46,950 bases of DNA from Cochliopodium minus (taxonomy: Eukaryota > Discosea > Himatismenida > Cochliopodiidae), in assembly GCA_024220525.1 (NCBI GenBank), contig JAMYWO010000263.1, positions 1 through 46,950 of the forward strand, read 5' to 3'. The position numbers and the translations under genes are program-made. Shown piece by piece: positions 22,174 through 33,315 of the stretch; the stretch's first letter is position 1; each line of letters opens with the position of its first letter. The notes under the pieces were generated by a model. The model was given only the letters and a program-made list of their open reading frames with translations. It was not told the DNA's origin and searched no databases.

Positions 22174-25065
22174 TTAAATATCACTATCAGTACAAAAAAA
22201 TTTTCCTATTCTGACAAAATCTTTGGTGTAAGTCTGAGAAACAACAAGACGGACACCATTCTTCGGATTCAAACGGCTGATGTCCAAAGACTTTTGGGCA
22301 GACTTATTATCGTTGGATTCGATGATAAATCTGTTGGAAATAAGGTCAATGGTGAGTGAAAGACTCATCACTTTTCCTGATCCAAATTCTCTTGCAACCA
22401 CTTTTCGTTTCAAAAAAAAAAAAAAAAGAATTTATATTATTGATTATTAATTGAAAAAATAAATTATGAAAATATGAAAAAAATAACAATAAAAAAATTA
22501 TTACTTCCACTTGCATTTCCAGCATGACAGTATGAACTATTCATTTTTGTTATTGAGATTTGGATTAAATTATAAAAGAAAAAGAATAATTAGAAAAATG
22601 GTTTTTACTTCCAATCAGAATAATCCGCTGTTGCAACACCTAAAGAAAAATATTGATTTTAATATTATCAAAAATATCAATAATTAAAAAAAATAAAATT
22701 TAAAATCATTTTTAAATTGAAATAAAAAAAAAAAAATTTATATTTTTCTTTTTACCAAATGTGAAATGTCCAGCATGCTCTGTATAATAAGAAACATCAA
22801 CATAAAATATTTTTTTTCCAAAAAAAATGTTTTTAGAAACAGCAGTCTTTGTTTGATTGTGTCCTCGATACTGTATAGTGCTGCTCTGTATGATATTGAA
22901 AAAAAGGCGGTTGTTATTGTTGACGCTCCATTCAAAATGGGTTTGGAATTTGAGGTAGATGTAGTACTTGCTGAACATATTTTCTGATTCGTCCAGATTG
23001 AGTTGTTTGCAGAAATAATCCACGTCTTCTTCTTGGACGTAGCCACATTGGTTGAAAACTTGATTCTTCCATACTACTTCAGAGATTTCCTGTTGAAATA
23101 TAAAATAATTTTAAATAAATTTGATGAAAATTTTAATTATTTTATTATATTGTTATTTTTTTGTTTTATTTTTATTTAATTATTTTTTCATTTTATTCTT
23201 ATTTTTTTTTCTATAAATGTATTTATTTATTTATGTTTTTTGAAAATTAAAAATATTTATTATTAAATTTTTGATTCTTTTATTTTTTTGTTACACACTA
23301 TTTTTGATTATTTTTTTATAATTATTTTATTTAATAATTATTTAGTTTTTTTTTTTTCCATTGAAAAAATTACCGATGAAACAATGATCATAAAGAAGAA
23401 TGTATTGACACTAGTAAGTCTGATAAGAGTTTTGAGATCAGCTTGTAGTAAGATGCTCATGAGGATTTTAGTAGGCAGCCTCTGAAAGGGCTCCTCATCG
23501 AAACCCTTTTTATTGTCGAACACTCTCAACAATTTCTCATATTTTTTGTCGACTTTCTTGTAGCTTTTGAATGTGAGTTTTGTGATCTCCAACGAGTCAT
23601 TTTTGTACGTTTGAGAAACTGCCAACCTTAATCTTTTTTTTAATCAAACAAAAGCAAACATGAAATAATTTTTAAAATTATAATATTTTTGAATTTAAAA
23701 ATGTTTTTTATTTTAAATTTTTATCTTATTAAATTTTTAATTAAAACTATACATTTATTTTTATTTCAAAAATCTCAATTTATTATTAAAATTTCAATTT
23801 ATTTTAAAATATTTATTTTTTCAAATACATTTTTTATATTTTAAAGATTTTTTTACCCATTTGCAGGAACCAAGTTTACCAAGTCAAAATTTCTTACATT
23901 GTTAGGATTGTCAAAATCGTATATTGATATTTGATTTTCCAGTAAATCCAAAATTATTTTCAATTTGATTAATCTTTTAGATCCAAAATAACTTGCAATT
24001 ACTTTTTTGTATAAAATCAAAAAAATAAAAAATCAATAAATTAATAAATAAGAAATAAATAAAAAACTTTTACTTCCTTTTCCAGTTCCAGTGTGGCAAT
24101 AGCTACTAAAATTGTCAAAATCTTCTTTTACAACACCTTTTTAAATTGAAATTTTACAAATTTTGAAAAAAAAAACAAGAATTCATTGTTGCTTAATATT
24201 TTAAAACAAAAATAATTGATATAAAAAATTTTTAATGATGATTTTCTTTGGATTTTTTATTTATTAAAAATTTTGATTATATCTTTTTCAATAATTTACA
24301 CTAATTCTTTTTTATTTTTTTATTACCTATGGTGTAATGATTAGGATGTTCGGTATAATAACAGACATCCAAATAATAAACTCTGGGTCCTTTAAATATA
24401 TTTTTAGAGACAATAGTTCTCGTCTGAGAATTGGCGATATACTCTGCCTTGTTGTTCTTCGGAAAAGAAAAATTTTTCGCTTCTCCCTTCTCTTTGTCCC
24501 ACTCAAAGTTGTTGAGATACTTGAAGTAGATGAGATATTTGTTCATCTTCTTCTCCAACACATCTAGTTGTGCCTTTTGAAGGAAATCTTCGATTAGATC
24601 TTCTTTGATGCTTTCTTTTGTGTCCAGATATCTTTGTATCATGCATTTCCAGATCAAGGAGGCTCCTGATGAATCTATCAGGAATTTGAAGAAGAATTTA
24701 TTCAGCCTGCTTATCACTGCCAGATCCTTTGCTTCCAGATAGGAGATGATATGCGTAATTATTATCTTTGGGAATTTTTCTATCGCTGATGAGGCCACCA
24801 CTTTATCCCATTGAAGGAATATTTTCGAATATATCTCTATCTTTTTCTTTTCTGATTGCCTCAATTCACTCCGCTTTGATATCTCGTGATATTTTCTTTT
24901 CTGTAGTTTATGTTATTTGAATATATAGGTGATAAAACATATTGTATACTATATAATTTTGTTTTGATGCAGTATAATACTGAAATATATATTCTTTTAT
25001 GGAGGAAATATATTTTCTTTTTTAATCATAAAAAGGAGTATTGTTTTTACAAAAAATTCAAACAT
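22174..25065 (-). CDS. F-box/SPRY/F-box/SPRY tandem-module protein, 557 aa
   Basis: Nine exons: 25051-25065, 24327-24900, 24074-24136, 23857-24001, 23374-23626, 22756-23089, 22609-22639, 22505-22536 and 22174-22400. All phases agree. F-box 1 near 46-90 (IEKFPKIIITHIISYLEAKD) is followed by a SPRY-like domain (SKNIFKGPRVYYLDVCYYTE, SSYCHTGTGKG, LVPANGLAVSQTY). Then F-box 2 (RLPTKILMSILLQADLKTLI) and a second SPRY (SKNIFFGKKIFYVDVSYYTE, SYCHAGNASG, LNPKNGVRLVVSQTY). F-box proteins of this kind recruit substrates, through SPRY, to SCF ubiquitin ligases. The junction exon 23374-23626 holds the end of SPRY 1 and the start of F-box 2, which supports one fused gene. The 15 bp first exon is the least certain. 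Confidence 0.8.
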
Positions 25066-25536
25066 GATATCCTATTTCAATATATACTTCAGTTAATGAT
25101 CAACCAATCTATGTCACAATTTTTTTTTTCGAATCCTCTTTGAAAATTCTCAATTATTATTTTAAAGGGTTAAAAAATGCAACAATCCTTTGTTTATCAA
25201 ACCATTAGGTGATGAATGGGGCAAATAATAAAAAAAAAATTTGGAATTAAATTTTGAAAACATATCTCCCAATTTGAAGAATACTTTAATAATATCAACC
25301 TCCTTTACTATTTACTATTAAAGTAAATATCAATCTTTTACCACAATTTTCGAAAATAATTAATTGTTATTTCATTTCAAAGAACAAAATCTATCGAAAT
25401 TAAGATTTTGAAATGAAGGTTTGATTAAAATTCTAAATTGATTATTTGAATTTAGTGGAAAATAGGCTTTATAAAAATAAACAAAATAAAAAAAAATAGA
25501 TATTCTAATTTTGAACCCAATATAAAAAAAAAAAAA
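25066..25536. promoter_or_regulatory. divergent spacer between F-box/SPRY gene and CCT7
   Basis: 471 bp of A/T-rich DNA between two divergent starts. Short open frames occur (24910-25143, 25372-25554) but look random. A 12-A run directly precedes the CCT7 start codon. No clear promoter motif or RNA gene is visible. Confidence 0.4.
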
Positions 25537-28063
25537 ATGAGTCATTTTCTTCAACCAACCATCGTGCTTTTAAGAGAAGGTACCGATACAAGCCAAGGTA
25601 TCCCACAATTGGTAAGCAATATAAATGCATGCAGCACCATAGTGGAAGTATTGAAAACAACATTGGGACCAAGAGGAATGGATAAATTGATATATACACC
25701 AAATGGAAAAGCAACTATATCAAACGATGGTGCAACAATCATTAAATTATTAGATATTGTTCATCCTGCAGCACAAACTTTGGTAGAGATTGCCAAATCT
25801 CAAGATGATCAAGTTGGTGATGGTACAACAAGTGTTGTTATTTTGGCAGGTGAACTTTTGAATCAATGTAAAGAATTTGTTGAAGAAGGTGTTCCACCAC
25901 AAATCATTATTAAGGGTTTTAGAATGGCTTGTCAACTTGTAAGATATATTAAAAATATTTTTTTTGAATACTTAATTATTTCTCCCTTTTTTCATAATAA
26001 ATCAATACCCTATTAAAGCAATTTATCATTAAAAAAAATGATACTATTAAATAATCTCAAATATATCCTATAATAACATCTCAATTTAATATCCCTATCA
26101 TTTTTAAACCATTTTCCCTTTGTAGGCTATTCAAAAGATTAAAGAAATATCTGTTAAACAAGAAATACAAGATGAAAAGTAAGCAATAATTCCAAAATAT
26201 ATTGATTTCTTAAAAAATAAAATCCAAATTATAACAATATCATTCATGAAATCTTTAATTCATCAAATTATGGAACTCATCAAACAATTTATACTTCCAT
26301 GATAGACAATTTATCTTTCTTAATCCTATCTTTCAAAAATATTAATTATTATTTGATAGATCATTGAGAATTATGCTCGAAAGATGTGCATCAACATCTA
26401 TGAATTCTAAATTGATCAACAGTTACAAGGAGCATTTCTCAAAAATGGTTGTAGATGCAGTTCTCCATCTTGATTCTCACGATATGGACATCAAAATGAT
26501 TGGAATCAAAAAGGAGAAGGGAGGATCTTTGGGAGAATCTCAAATGGTTGAAGGAGTTGCGTTCAAGAAGACATTCAGTTATGCTGGATTCGAGCAACAA
26601 CCAAAGAAATTCGAAAATCCAAAGATTTTATTGTTGAATGTCGAATTAGAGTTGAAATCTGAGAAAGAAAATGCAGAAATCAGAATCAACGATCCTATTG
26701 AGTATCAATCTATCGTAGAAGCAGGTAAAACATCAAACTCCTTTTTAATTTTTTTTTCTTATTTATCTTTTCAATATGAAAATTGCTTTATAATTGACAA
26801 TTATTTCTCTTATTTTTATTGTGATAATGTATTGAAAATTTATCTATAAAAGATCGATAAAGGATAAATATTAATAAACATATAATGAATGGTTCTCTTT
26901 GATATCAAAGATTTCTTTTATTAACAATAAATAATTCTGATCTCTTTTTATGATCAATTAATTCGATTTAATCATTCTTTTCCTTTTATAGAATGGAACA
27001 TTATTTATGAGAAATTGGATAACTGCGTCAAAACAGGAGCAAAGGTCATCCTCTCCCGCTTGGCTATCGGAGATCTCGGAACCCAATACTTCGCAGACAG
27101 AGGCCTCTTCTGCGCAGGTCGTGTCTCCGGAGACGACTTGAACCGTGTCATGTACGCCTGCGGTGGGTCTGTCCTCACAACCACCAATGACATCAGAGAA
27201 GAATCTTTGGGTAGCTGCGGTGTCTTTGAAGAAAAACAAGTAGGTGCAGAACGTTATAACTTTTTTTCTGGCTGCAAACAAGCAAAGTCCGTCACTATCC
27301 TTCTTAGAGGTTGTGGTGAACAGTTTACTGACGAGGCTGAGCGTTCTCTTCACGATGCCATCATGGTTGTTCAACGTGCTCGTAAGTTCAACTCTTCTGT
27401 CGTTGCTGGGGGTGGTGCTATTGAGATGGAATTATCTAAATATTTGAGAGAATATTCCAGATCTATCGAAGGTAGTTTTTTTATTTTTTTTAATTTATTT
27501 TTTATTTTTACATTTTTTTTTATTTTTTGATTTTTTTTTTTTTAAATTTTTTTAAAAGGAAAACAACAATTGATCATTTCTCGTTTCGCTCAAGCTTTGG
27601 AAGTCATCCCTCGTACTTTGAGTGATAACGCTGGTTTTGATTCAACTGATATTTTAAATAAATTGAGATTTGAACACGCAAAAGGTAAAACTTTTTATTT
27701 TAATACATTTTTTTATTTTTTTGATTTTCATAATATTTTTATTTTTTTATTATTTAATATTTTTTATTTTTTGATAGGACCTGAAGGAAAATGGTTTGGT
27801 GTAGATATTAACAGCGGAGGTATCATTGACACTTTCAATACTTTTGTTTGGGAGCCTTCAATTGTTAAAATCAATTCTATCACTGCTGCAAGTGAAGCTG
27901 CTTGTTTAAGTAAATATTTTTTTTTGATTATTTTATTTTTTTAATTTTTTTTAATTTTTACAAAATGTTTTTTATTGTTGGATATTTTTTATTAATTTTT
28001 CCCCCTTTAGTTCTTGCTATTGATGAAACTGTTAAGAATCCTAAATCTGAAGACCCTAAATAA
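25537..28063 (+). CDS. CCT7: T-complex protein 1 subunit eta (CCT7), cytosolic chaperonin subunit
   Basis: Subunit of the eight-membered TRiC/CCT ring that folds actin, tubulin and WD40 proteins using ATP. Exons 25537-25938, 26126-26178, 26360-26724, 26992-27471, 27559-27684, 27778-27909 and 28011-28063 give 536 residues, near the usual 543. Family signatures: [30 protein letters not shown], the ATP motif [31 protein letters not shown], the second nucleotide motif [17 protein letters not shown], and [15 protein letters not shown]. The VLHLDSH and KKEKGG.L.ES..VEG.AFKKTF apical-domain segments are eta-specific. Exon 4 starts with a marked run of C-ending codons (27020-27240), unlike exons 1-3. 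All introns are GT-AG. Confidence 0.97.
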
Positions 28064-28476
28064 AATCTGTGCGAATCTATTCACCTTTCTTATTTTATTG
28101 AAATTAATTTAATTTTTTTTAATTTATAATTAAAATAAAAAATCATTTATTTAAATGACACTTCTTTCTTTATGGATATTGATTTTCTTGAAAAGAAGTT
28201 TTTTGATAAAATTCTGAATATAATAATGCATCTCTTACTCATTCTTTTGTTGATCTCTCACCAAAAATGAATAATCCCAATTATCGAAAAATAATTTCAT
28301 TAAGTTCCAAATAAGTTTTATACATCCAACAAAAAAAAACACTTCCTGTCTAAACATTATTGAATTAGAATATAAAAAAAAAATTTGAAAATATCAAGAT
28401 TTTATTTTATCCATAATTGTACAATTCATTCAAATTAGACAATAAACTTATTTTTTATACAATAATTTGAAATAAA
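28064..28476. other. spacer between CCT7 and the RCC1-repeat gene
   Basis: 413 bp, A/T-rich, between two plus-strand genes. It should hold the CCT7 polyadenylation region and the promoter of the RCC1-repeat gene. No open frame, repeat or RNA gene can be supported. Confidence 0.5.
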
Positions 28477-30653
28477 ATGATTCCTAATTCAAATTCATGT
28501 TTTTCGGGACATCACATCATTATGAATGGTATTTTATTTTAGATTTAAAAAAATTCTCTTTAAGATTAATTGCAAATTTTTTTGTTTTGAGAAAATGGGG
28601 ATGTTTTCTCTTTTGGAGCCAATTTTTATGGACAATGTGGAACAGGCGATAAAGAACTTAGAGCAGTTCCAACCTTCATTTTAAATAACCCTAATATTGT
28701 CTCCATTAAAATAGGTCGGATTCAATCATTTTATCTTGAAAGAAATGGAGATTTATACGGATGTGGTAAAAATAATTAATTAAATTTAATAATTTTCGTT
28801 TAATTTAATAAATTTTTATTTAATTTAATTAATTTTTATTTAATTCAATAAATTTTGATTTAATTCTCAAAAAAATTTATTAAAAAGTTTTTTTTTTTTT
28901 GACCTAAAGGAAGTAATGAATCAGGACAAATGGGAAAAACCAATACACCTTATATTCTAAATTTTTCTCATATATGCTCTAACGTTAAAAAAGTTTTTCC
29001 TACTCGTGATTTTACAATAATCCAGAAAAGTATATCAAAAATTTTTTTTTATGAAGTGTTTATTTAATAAAATTTAAATTTTTTGGATATTGGTAGATGA
29101 TGGGAAAATATATTTCAGTGGGGTGTGGGACAGTGCAAAAAAAATCAGTGATAGTTTTATTGAAATTAATATCGACGGTGTTTCATCTGTTTCATCTGGT
29201 CACGATTATTATTTATTTTTGAAAGGCAATTATATTTTTTACATTTTTATTTTAAATTATTTTTATTTTAATAAATTTATATTTTTTATTTTTAAAATTT
29301 ATTTTCATTTTTTTTTTTGTTAATCATTTTTTTTATTTTAGACAATGGAGAATTATGGGTGATGGGATCTAATAATTATGGAGGATGTGGATTTGGAAAA
29401 AATGTTTTAAATTTGGAAGAACCCACTCTCCTTATAAATGACAAGAATATTGTTTCTGTCATTTGTGGACAATACTCTTCTTTTGTACTTTTTAGTAAAA
29501 AAAATATTAAAATAAAAAAAAAATAAAAATAAAAATAAAAATAAAATAAGAATGCCTAAAAATAAAAAATAAAATAAAATTTGAAAAAATAAAAAATTAG
29601 AAATAAAAAGTAAAAATGAGAAAAAAAATATAAAAAATATAAAAAATAAAAATAAAAAATAAAAATTATTAAGTATTAATTTGTAGGAAATGAAAAGGGA
29701 AACACATTTTTGAAAAGGTTTGGATGTAATTTTCATGGGCAGTTAGGAACAGGGAATAACTCGGATGTTTATGGAATAAGTGATGAATTAGACACCTTTC
29801 CAAACATTTCTTCAGTTCATTGTGGAGCTTCCCATACTTTACTTTTGATGGATAATGGGGAGGTGTATGGTTGTGGCTATGGTCTTCATGGTCAACTTGG
29901 TGGAATTTCTAATCTTTACACTTTTACAAAGTTGTCTATTAATGATATTCAGTTCATTACCACTGGTTTTGCTAATTCTATGTTTATTAATAGTAGAATA
30001 ATTTTTAAAATCATTTAATTTTCTTTTTAAAATTTTGGTTTTTGTATTTGATTTGATTATTTGATCAGATTTTTAAAAATTTTTATTTATTTTTTATTTG
30101 ATTAGATTTATAAAGTTTTTTAAAAATTATTTTTCTTGGATGAAATTTTTTTTTAAATTTAATATTTGATTTCATTTGATTTTTAAAATTTTTTTTTATT
30201 ATTTATTTGATTTAAAAAGGTTTTTTAAAAATTTTTTTTCTGAAATATATAATTAATTTTTTGATTTTTTTTTAATTATTCTTATAAGAAAACAAAGAAA
30301 TTTTTGTTTGTGGAAGTGGAATTAATGGACAAATAGGAAATGGAACAAAAAATTTTTATAATTCAACTATTGAAAAGCTTTCTTTCCCAGATTTAAAATT
30401 AATTCATGGATATCATCTTTTTACTGTAAATTTGATTTGTTTTTATAAAATATTTTCAAAGAAAAAATTTCATCAAAAAATGTAGGAATGGTCACCTCAA
30501 CACCACAGTTCTTTTCCAAATAATTTCAAAGAAATGGTTCTTGCTTTTGTTCTTTGTTTAAAAAGAAAATCTAAAACCAGAATTTTTCCTTTCAAAATTC
30601 CCAAACCCATCCTCCATTTAATCCTTCATTTTCTTTCGATTTTTAAAATGTGA
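28477..30653 (+). CDS. RCC1-repeat beta-propeller protein with F-box-like C-terminal tail, 412 aa
   Basis: Eight exons: 28477-28528, 28592-28765, 28910-29029, 29097-29225, 29342-29494, 29687-29992, 30289-30425 and 30486-30653. All phases agree. RCC1 blades repeat the GH..ALxxNGxVxxxGxNxxGQLG pattern: GHHIIMNENGDVFSFGANFY, LERNGDLYGCGSNESGQMG, KDNGELWVMGSNNYGGCGFG, CGASHTLLLMDNGEVYGCGY, and EIFVCGSGINGQIGNGT. Six or seven blades are expected. The last exon encodes WSPQHHSSFPNNFKEMVLAF and IPKPILHLILHFL, a tail shaped like an F-box helix and related to that of the Sec7-PH proteins. The role may be as an adaptor or exchange-factor-like propeller; RCC1 catalytic residues were not identified. The donor of intron 4 is GC. 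Confidence 0.85.
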
Positions 30654-30704
30654 ATAATGATTTAAAAATTAATAAAATTTTATAATTAAAAAAAAATAAA
30701 AAAA

Positions 30705-31729
30705 ATGCAGAAAACACAAGTTTATTTTTCCCAAATATCTTTTTCTATCTTTTCTTATTATCTTTATTCTAATTATATAAGAAATTAGGCCAATCTCTCT
30801 TCAACAAGAACAATACTTTCTTCAAATCCATCATCAAATCTAAAGCTAATTTTTTCTCTATCAGAGCATATTCAACTGAAATTGATTATGAAGTACAAGA
30901 ACAAATTAAGCAGGTAAGAAAAAGAATAATATCAACTTATTAGGATTTATAAACAACAAAATAATTATAGACTGATGAGAATACAAATCTCTTCAAAATA
31001 AATCAATGGAAGGGAATATAATAATCCCTATTGATTCATATATGTGCCATATGAATCCATCTCTTTATACTTTTGAATTCATATTCATAATCAAACATAT
31101 ATTCATTGAATAGAATGAAAATACAAACAGTTGTTGATATGCTATCTGTTGTAAATAAAGAATAAATATTTATTATACTAATATCATTGTAAATATTTTC
31201 AATTAACTAGTTAATAGTGTTGAAAATCAAAGAATATTAAAATTTGTTAGAAAAAATGATCGAAAATAGGATTTATATATCAACATACACAAATGATTAA
31301 TTGGATTCATTGATCAATTTATAGCTTTGAGATAAAATTTCCAAATTAAAGCAAATATTTCAATTTACAAGAATTGATACATCCAAATAAAGATATAACC
31401 TCATATATTAAATAAAAATTTAGAGCGTAAATAAAAGCCCTGTGGTAGTATACATAAAGGGAGAGAAAGATCAGCCAATGTGTGGATTCTCCAAAGCAGT
31501 ATTACAAATCCTCAACAATGAGGGAGTAGAATTCGATTCCTACAACGTATTGGCAGACGATAGAGTGAGACAGGGTATCAAATCTTTCACTGATTGGCCC
31601 ACCATCCCTCAAGTCTTCGTCAAAGGTGAATTCATCGGCGGATGTGATATCCTCTTGCAAATGTACAAGGATGGATCTTTGTCCTCCCTCTTGAAAGAAT
31701 CTGGTGCTAAAATCAAAGAGCAAAAATAA
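30705..31729 (+). CDS. GLRX5: Monothiol CGFS glutaredoxin (Grx5/GLRX5 type), organellar
   Basis: Carries and delivers [2Fe-2S] clusters in the mitochondrial-type ISC pathway. Exons 30705-30719, 30782-30913 and 31424-31729 give 150 residues, close to human GLRX5 (157). The signature MCGFSKAVLQIL holds the single active-site Cys. It is followed by the glutathione-binding TIPQVFVKGEFIGGCDIL and a C-terminal LKESGAKIKEQK. The ~45-residue N-terminus (SLFNKNNTFFKSIIKSKANF) is basic and Ser/Asn-rich without acidic residues, as expected of a mitochondrial or hydrogenosomal presequence. The 510 bp intron between exons 2 and 3 is the longest nearby and contains no coding signal. The first 15 bp exon is tentative; the core is certain. 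Confidence 0.93.
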
Positions 31730-32071
31730 AAAAAAACTCCAATTCCACTTTAAAATTAAAAAAATTCTAAGTTATTATTCATCCTTCTTATTTTAATTTA
31801 AAAAGGAAAAACTAATTGGAAAGCTTGTGTTATCTTTCAAATCAAACAACATTCTTTTTGATTCAACCTTTATAAATTTTTATAATTTTGAAATTTGAAC
31901 TTTTGTTGCTACAAATTAAAAATTCTCTTTTATATATATGAGTGTATTCTTCATTTCAAAACGAGTTTAGGACTTTAAATTAACATTTGATGATCAATGA
32001 AATAAATATGAAGTAAAAAATAATAAAAAAAAAAATTGAGCTATTTTATCCTTTTATAGAGACTATATAAA
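31730..32071. other. spacer between glutaredoxin and PPP4R2-like genes
   Basis: 342 bp of A/T-rich DNA in a tandem plus-strand arrangement. It presumably contains the glutaredoxin 3' end signal and the PPP4R2-like promoter. No further structure seen. Confidence 0.5.
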
Positions 32072-33048
32072 ATGCAATTGGAAAAACCTAAAAACAATTA
32101 TGAATTTTCTGAAAAATATAAAAATTCATTGGAAGGTTCTTTCCACCCTTAAAAAATTAAAAAAATTTTGTCTAACTTTAATTAAATAAATTTTCACCAA
32201 TTATAATAACGACGAATAATAATGATACAGAATTTCATAAACAAGAAAAGAAATTAGTGAATGATGATCTCAAAAATATATTGAAACAAATATCTGAAAT
32301 AGGAATAACATGGTAAAAAAAATAGAGATTATCTGAATTAATTAGCGTATTCAGCTTATTTGGGGTCCATAACTTCAAGATATATTTCCTCCTTGATATT
32401 TATTTTATTTTACTTTATATAGTTATCCATGGAATTTGGTAAAGGGATTATTGATGCATTCAATAGATACGGTAAATAAATGCATATCATAAAATATTAT
32501 TAAAGAAAAGAATAAATGTGAGAATAAATTGACGTCAATTATTTATTGTTGTGAATATTCGTTAATCAATCTTATAATATTGGCCAAAATATCATAAAAA
32601 TACAAAAATAAAAACATAGTATCTTCACTGAAGAAATTTATTTGATATTCTTCCTTCAAACAATTAGAAAATAGATGAATATCAACAAAAATACAAAGAT
32701 TACGATGAAAAAAAGATAGTGGAGGAGAAAAAAGCGATTTTGAAAGAGCTAGAAAGCTTCAACGGCTGCCCCTTCACCCTCCAAAGGCTCTGTGAGTTGG
32801 TAATCACACCAGAGAGCTACTACAAGAACACTCGTAAGTATTTATTCGCCCTTTTGAAACTCGTCTCCATTACAGGAAAGTTGGAAGAGTTAAATCTCGA
32901 GGACTACAATAGGGAGGTCATTAAATTGTTGCAGGAGTATGAGAAGTTGGGCAAGATGAAGGTCAATGCTCCTATTGTTCCTCAGATTGATACTAACCAG
33001 CATTTTGAGGTTGAGACTAAAATTTCTATGGACACTACTGATGATTAA
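32072..33048 (+). CDS. PPP4R2: Serine/threonine-protein phosphatase 4 regulatory subunit 2 (PPP4R2-like), 191 aa
   Basis: Regulatory subunit of the PP4 phosphatase complex, which acts in DNA-damage and centrosome/nuclear functions. Exons 32072-32135, 32231-32312, 32423-32471 and 32668-33048, phases consistent. The family core is seen as EIGITCYPWNLVKGLLMHSI (family: TG.T.YPW..VK..L) and then ESFNGCPFTLQRLCELVITP, the PFT.QRLCEL signature. The next segment YYKNTRKYLFALLKLVSITG matches the helical part after it. The acidic, disordered C-terminus of animal proteins is replaced by a short tail ending DTTDD, so the protein is near the minimal conserved size. It converges on the ubiquitin protease gene 267 bp downstream; that spacer (33049-33315) holds only A/T tracts. 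Confidence 0.9.
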
Positions 33049-33315
33049 TTAAGGGAAACTCAAAAAAAAATTAATGAATGTTATTTCCTCTTTTTTTTCT
33101 TTTCAAACAATTTGAGGAAAAATAATTTTAAATAAAAAAAAATGTTTTAATACTTATAAAAATCAAAATAAAAAAATAAAAAATAAAATTTTTTTTTTTA
33201 AAATTAAAAGATTTTAATATTAATATTTATATATTTCAGAAAAAAAATTGTTGATTGTTTTGTTTGTTTGAAGAAGTCCTTGGTTTTCTTCTTGTTTCAA
33301 ACTATTTTTTTTTTT

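Noticed and set aside
26958-27374. 138-codon minus-strand open frame
   Set aside because: Antisense to CCT7 exon 4, which is strongly conserved in sense.
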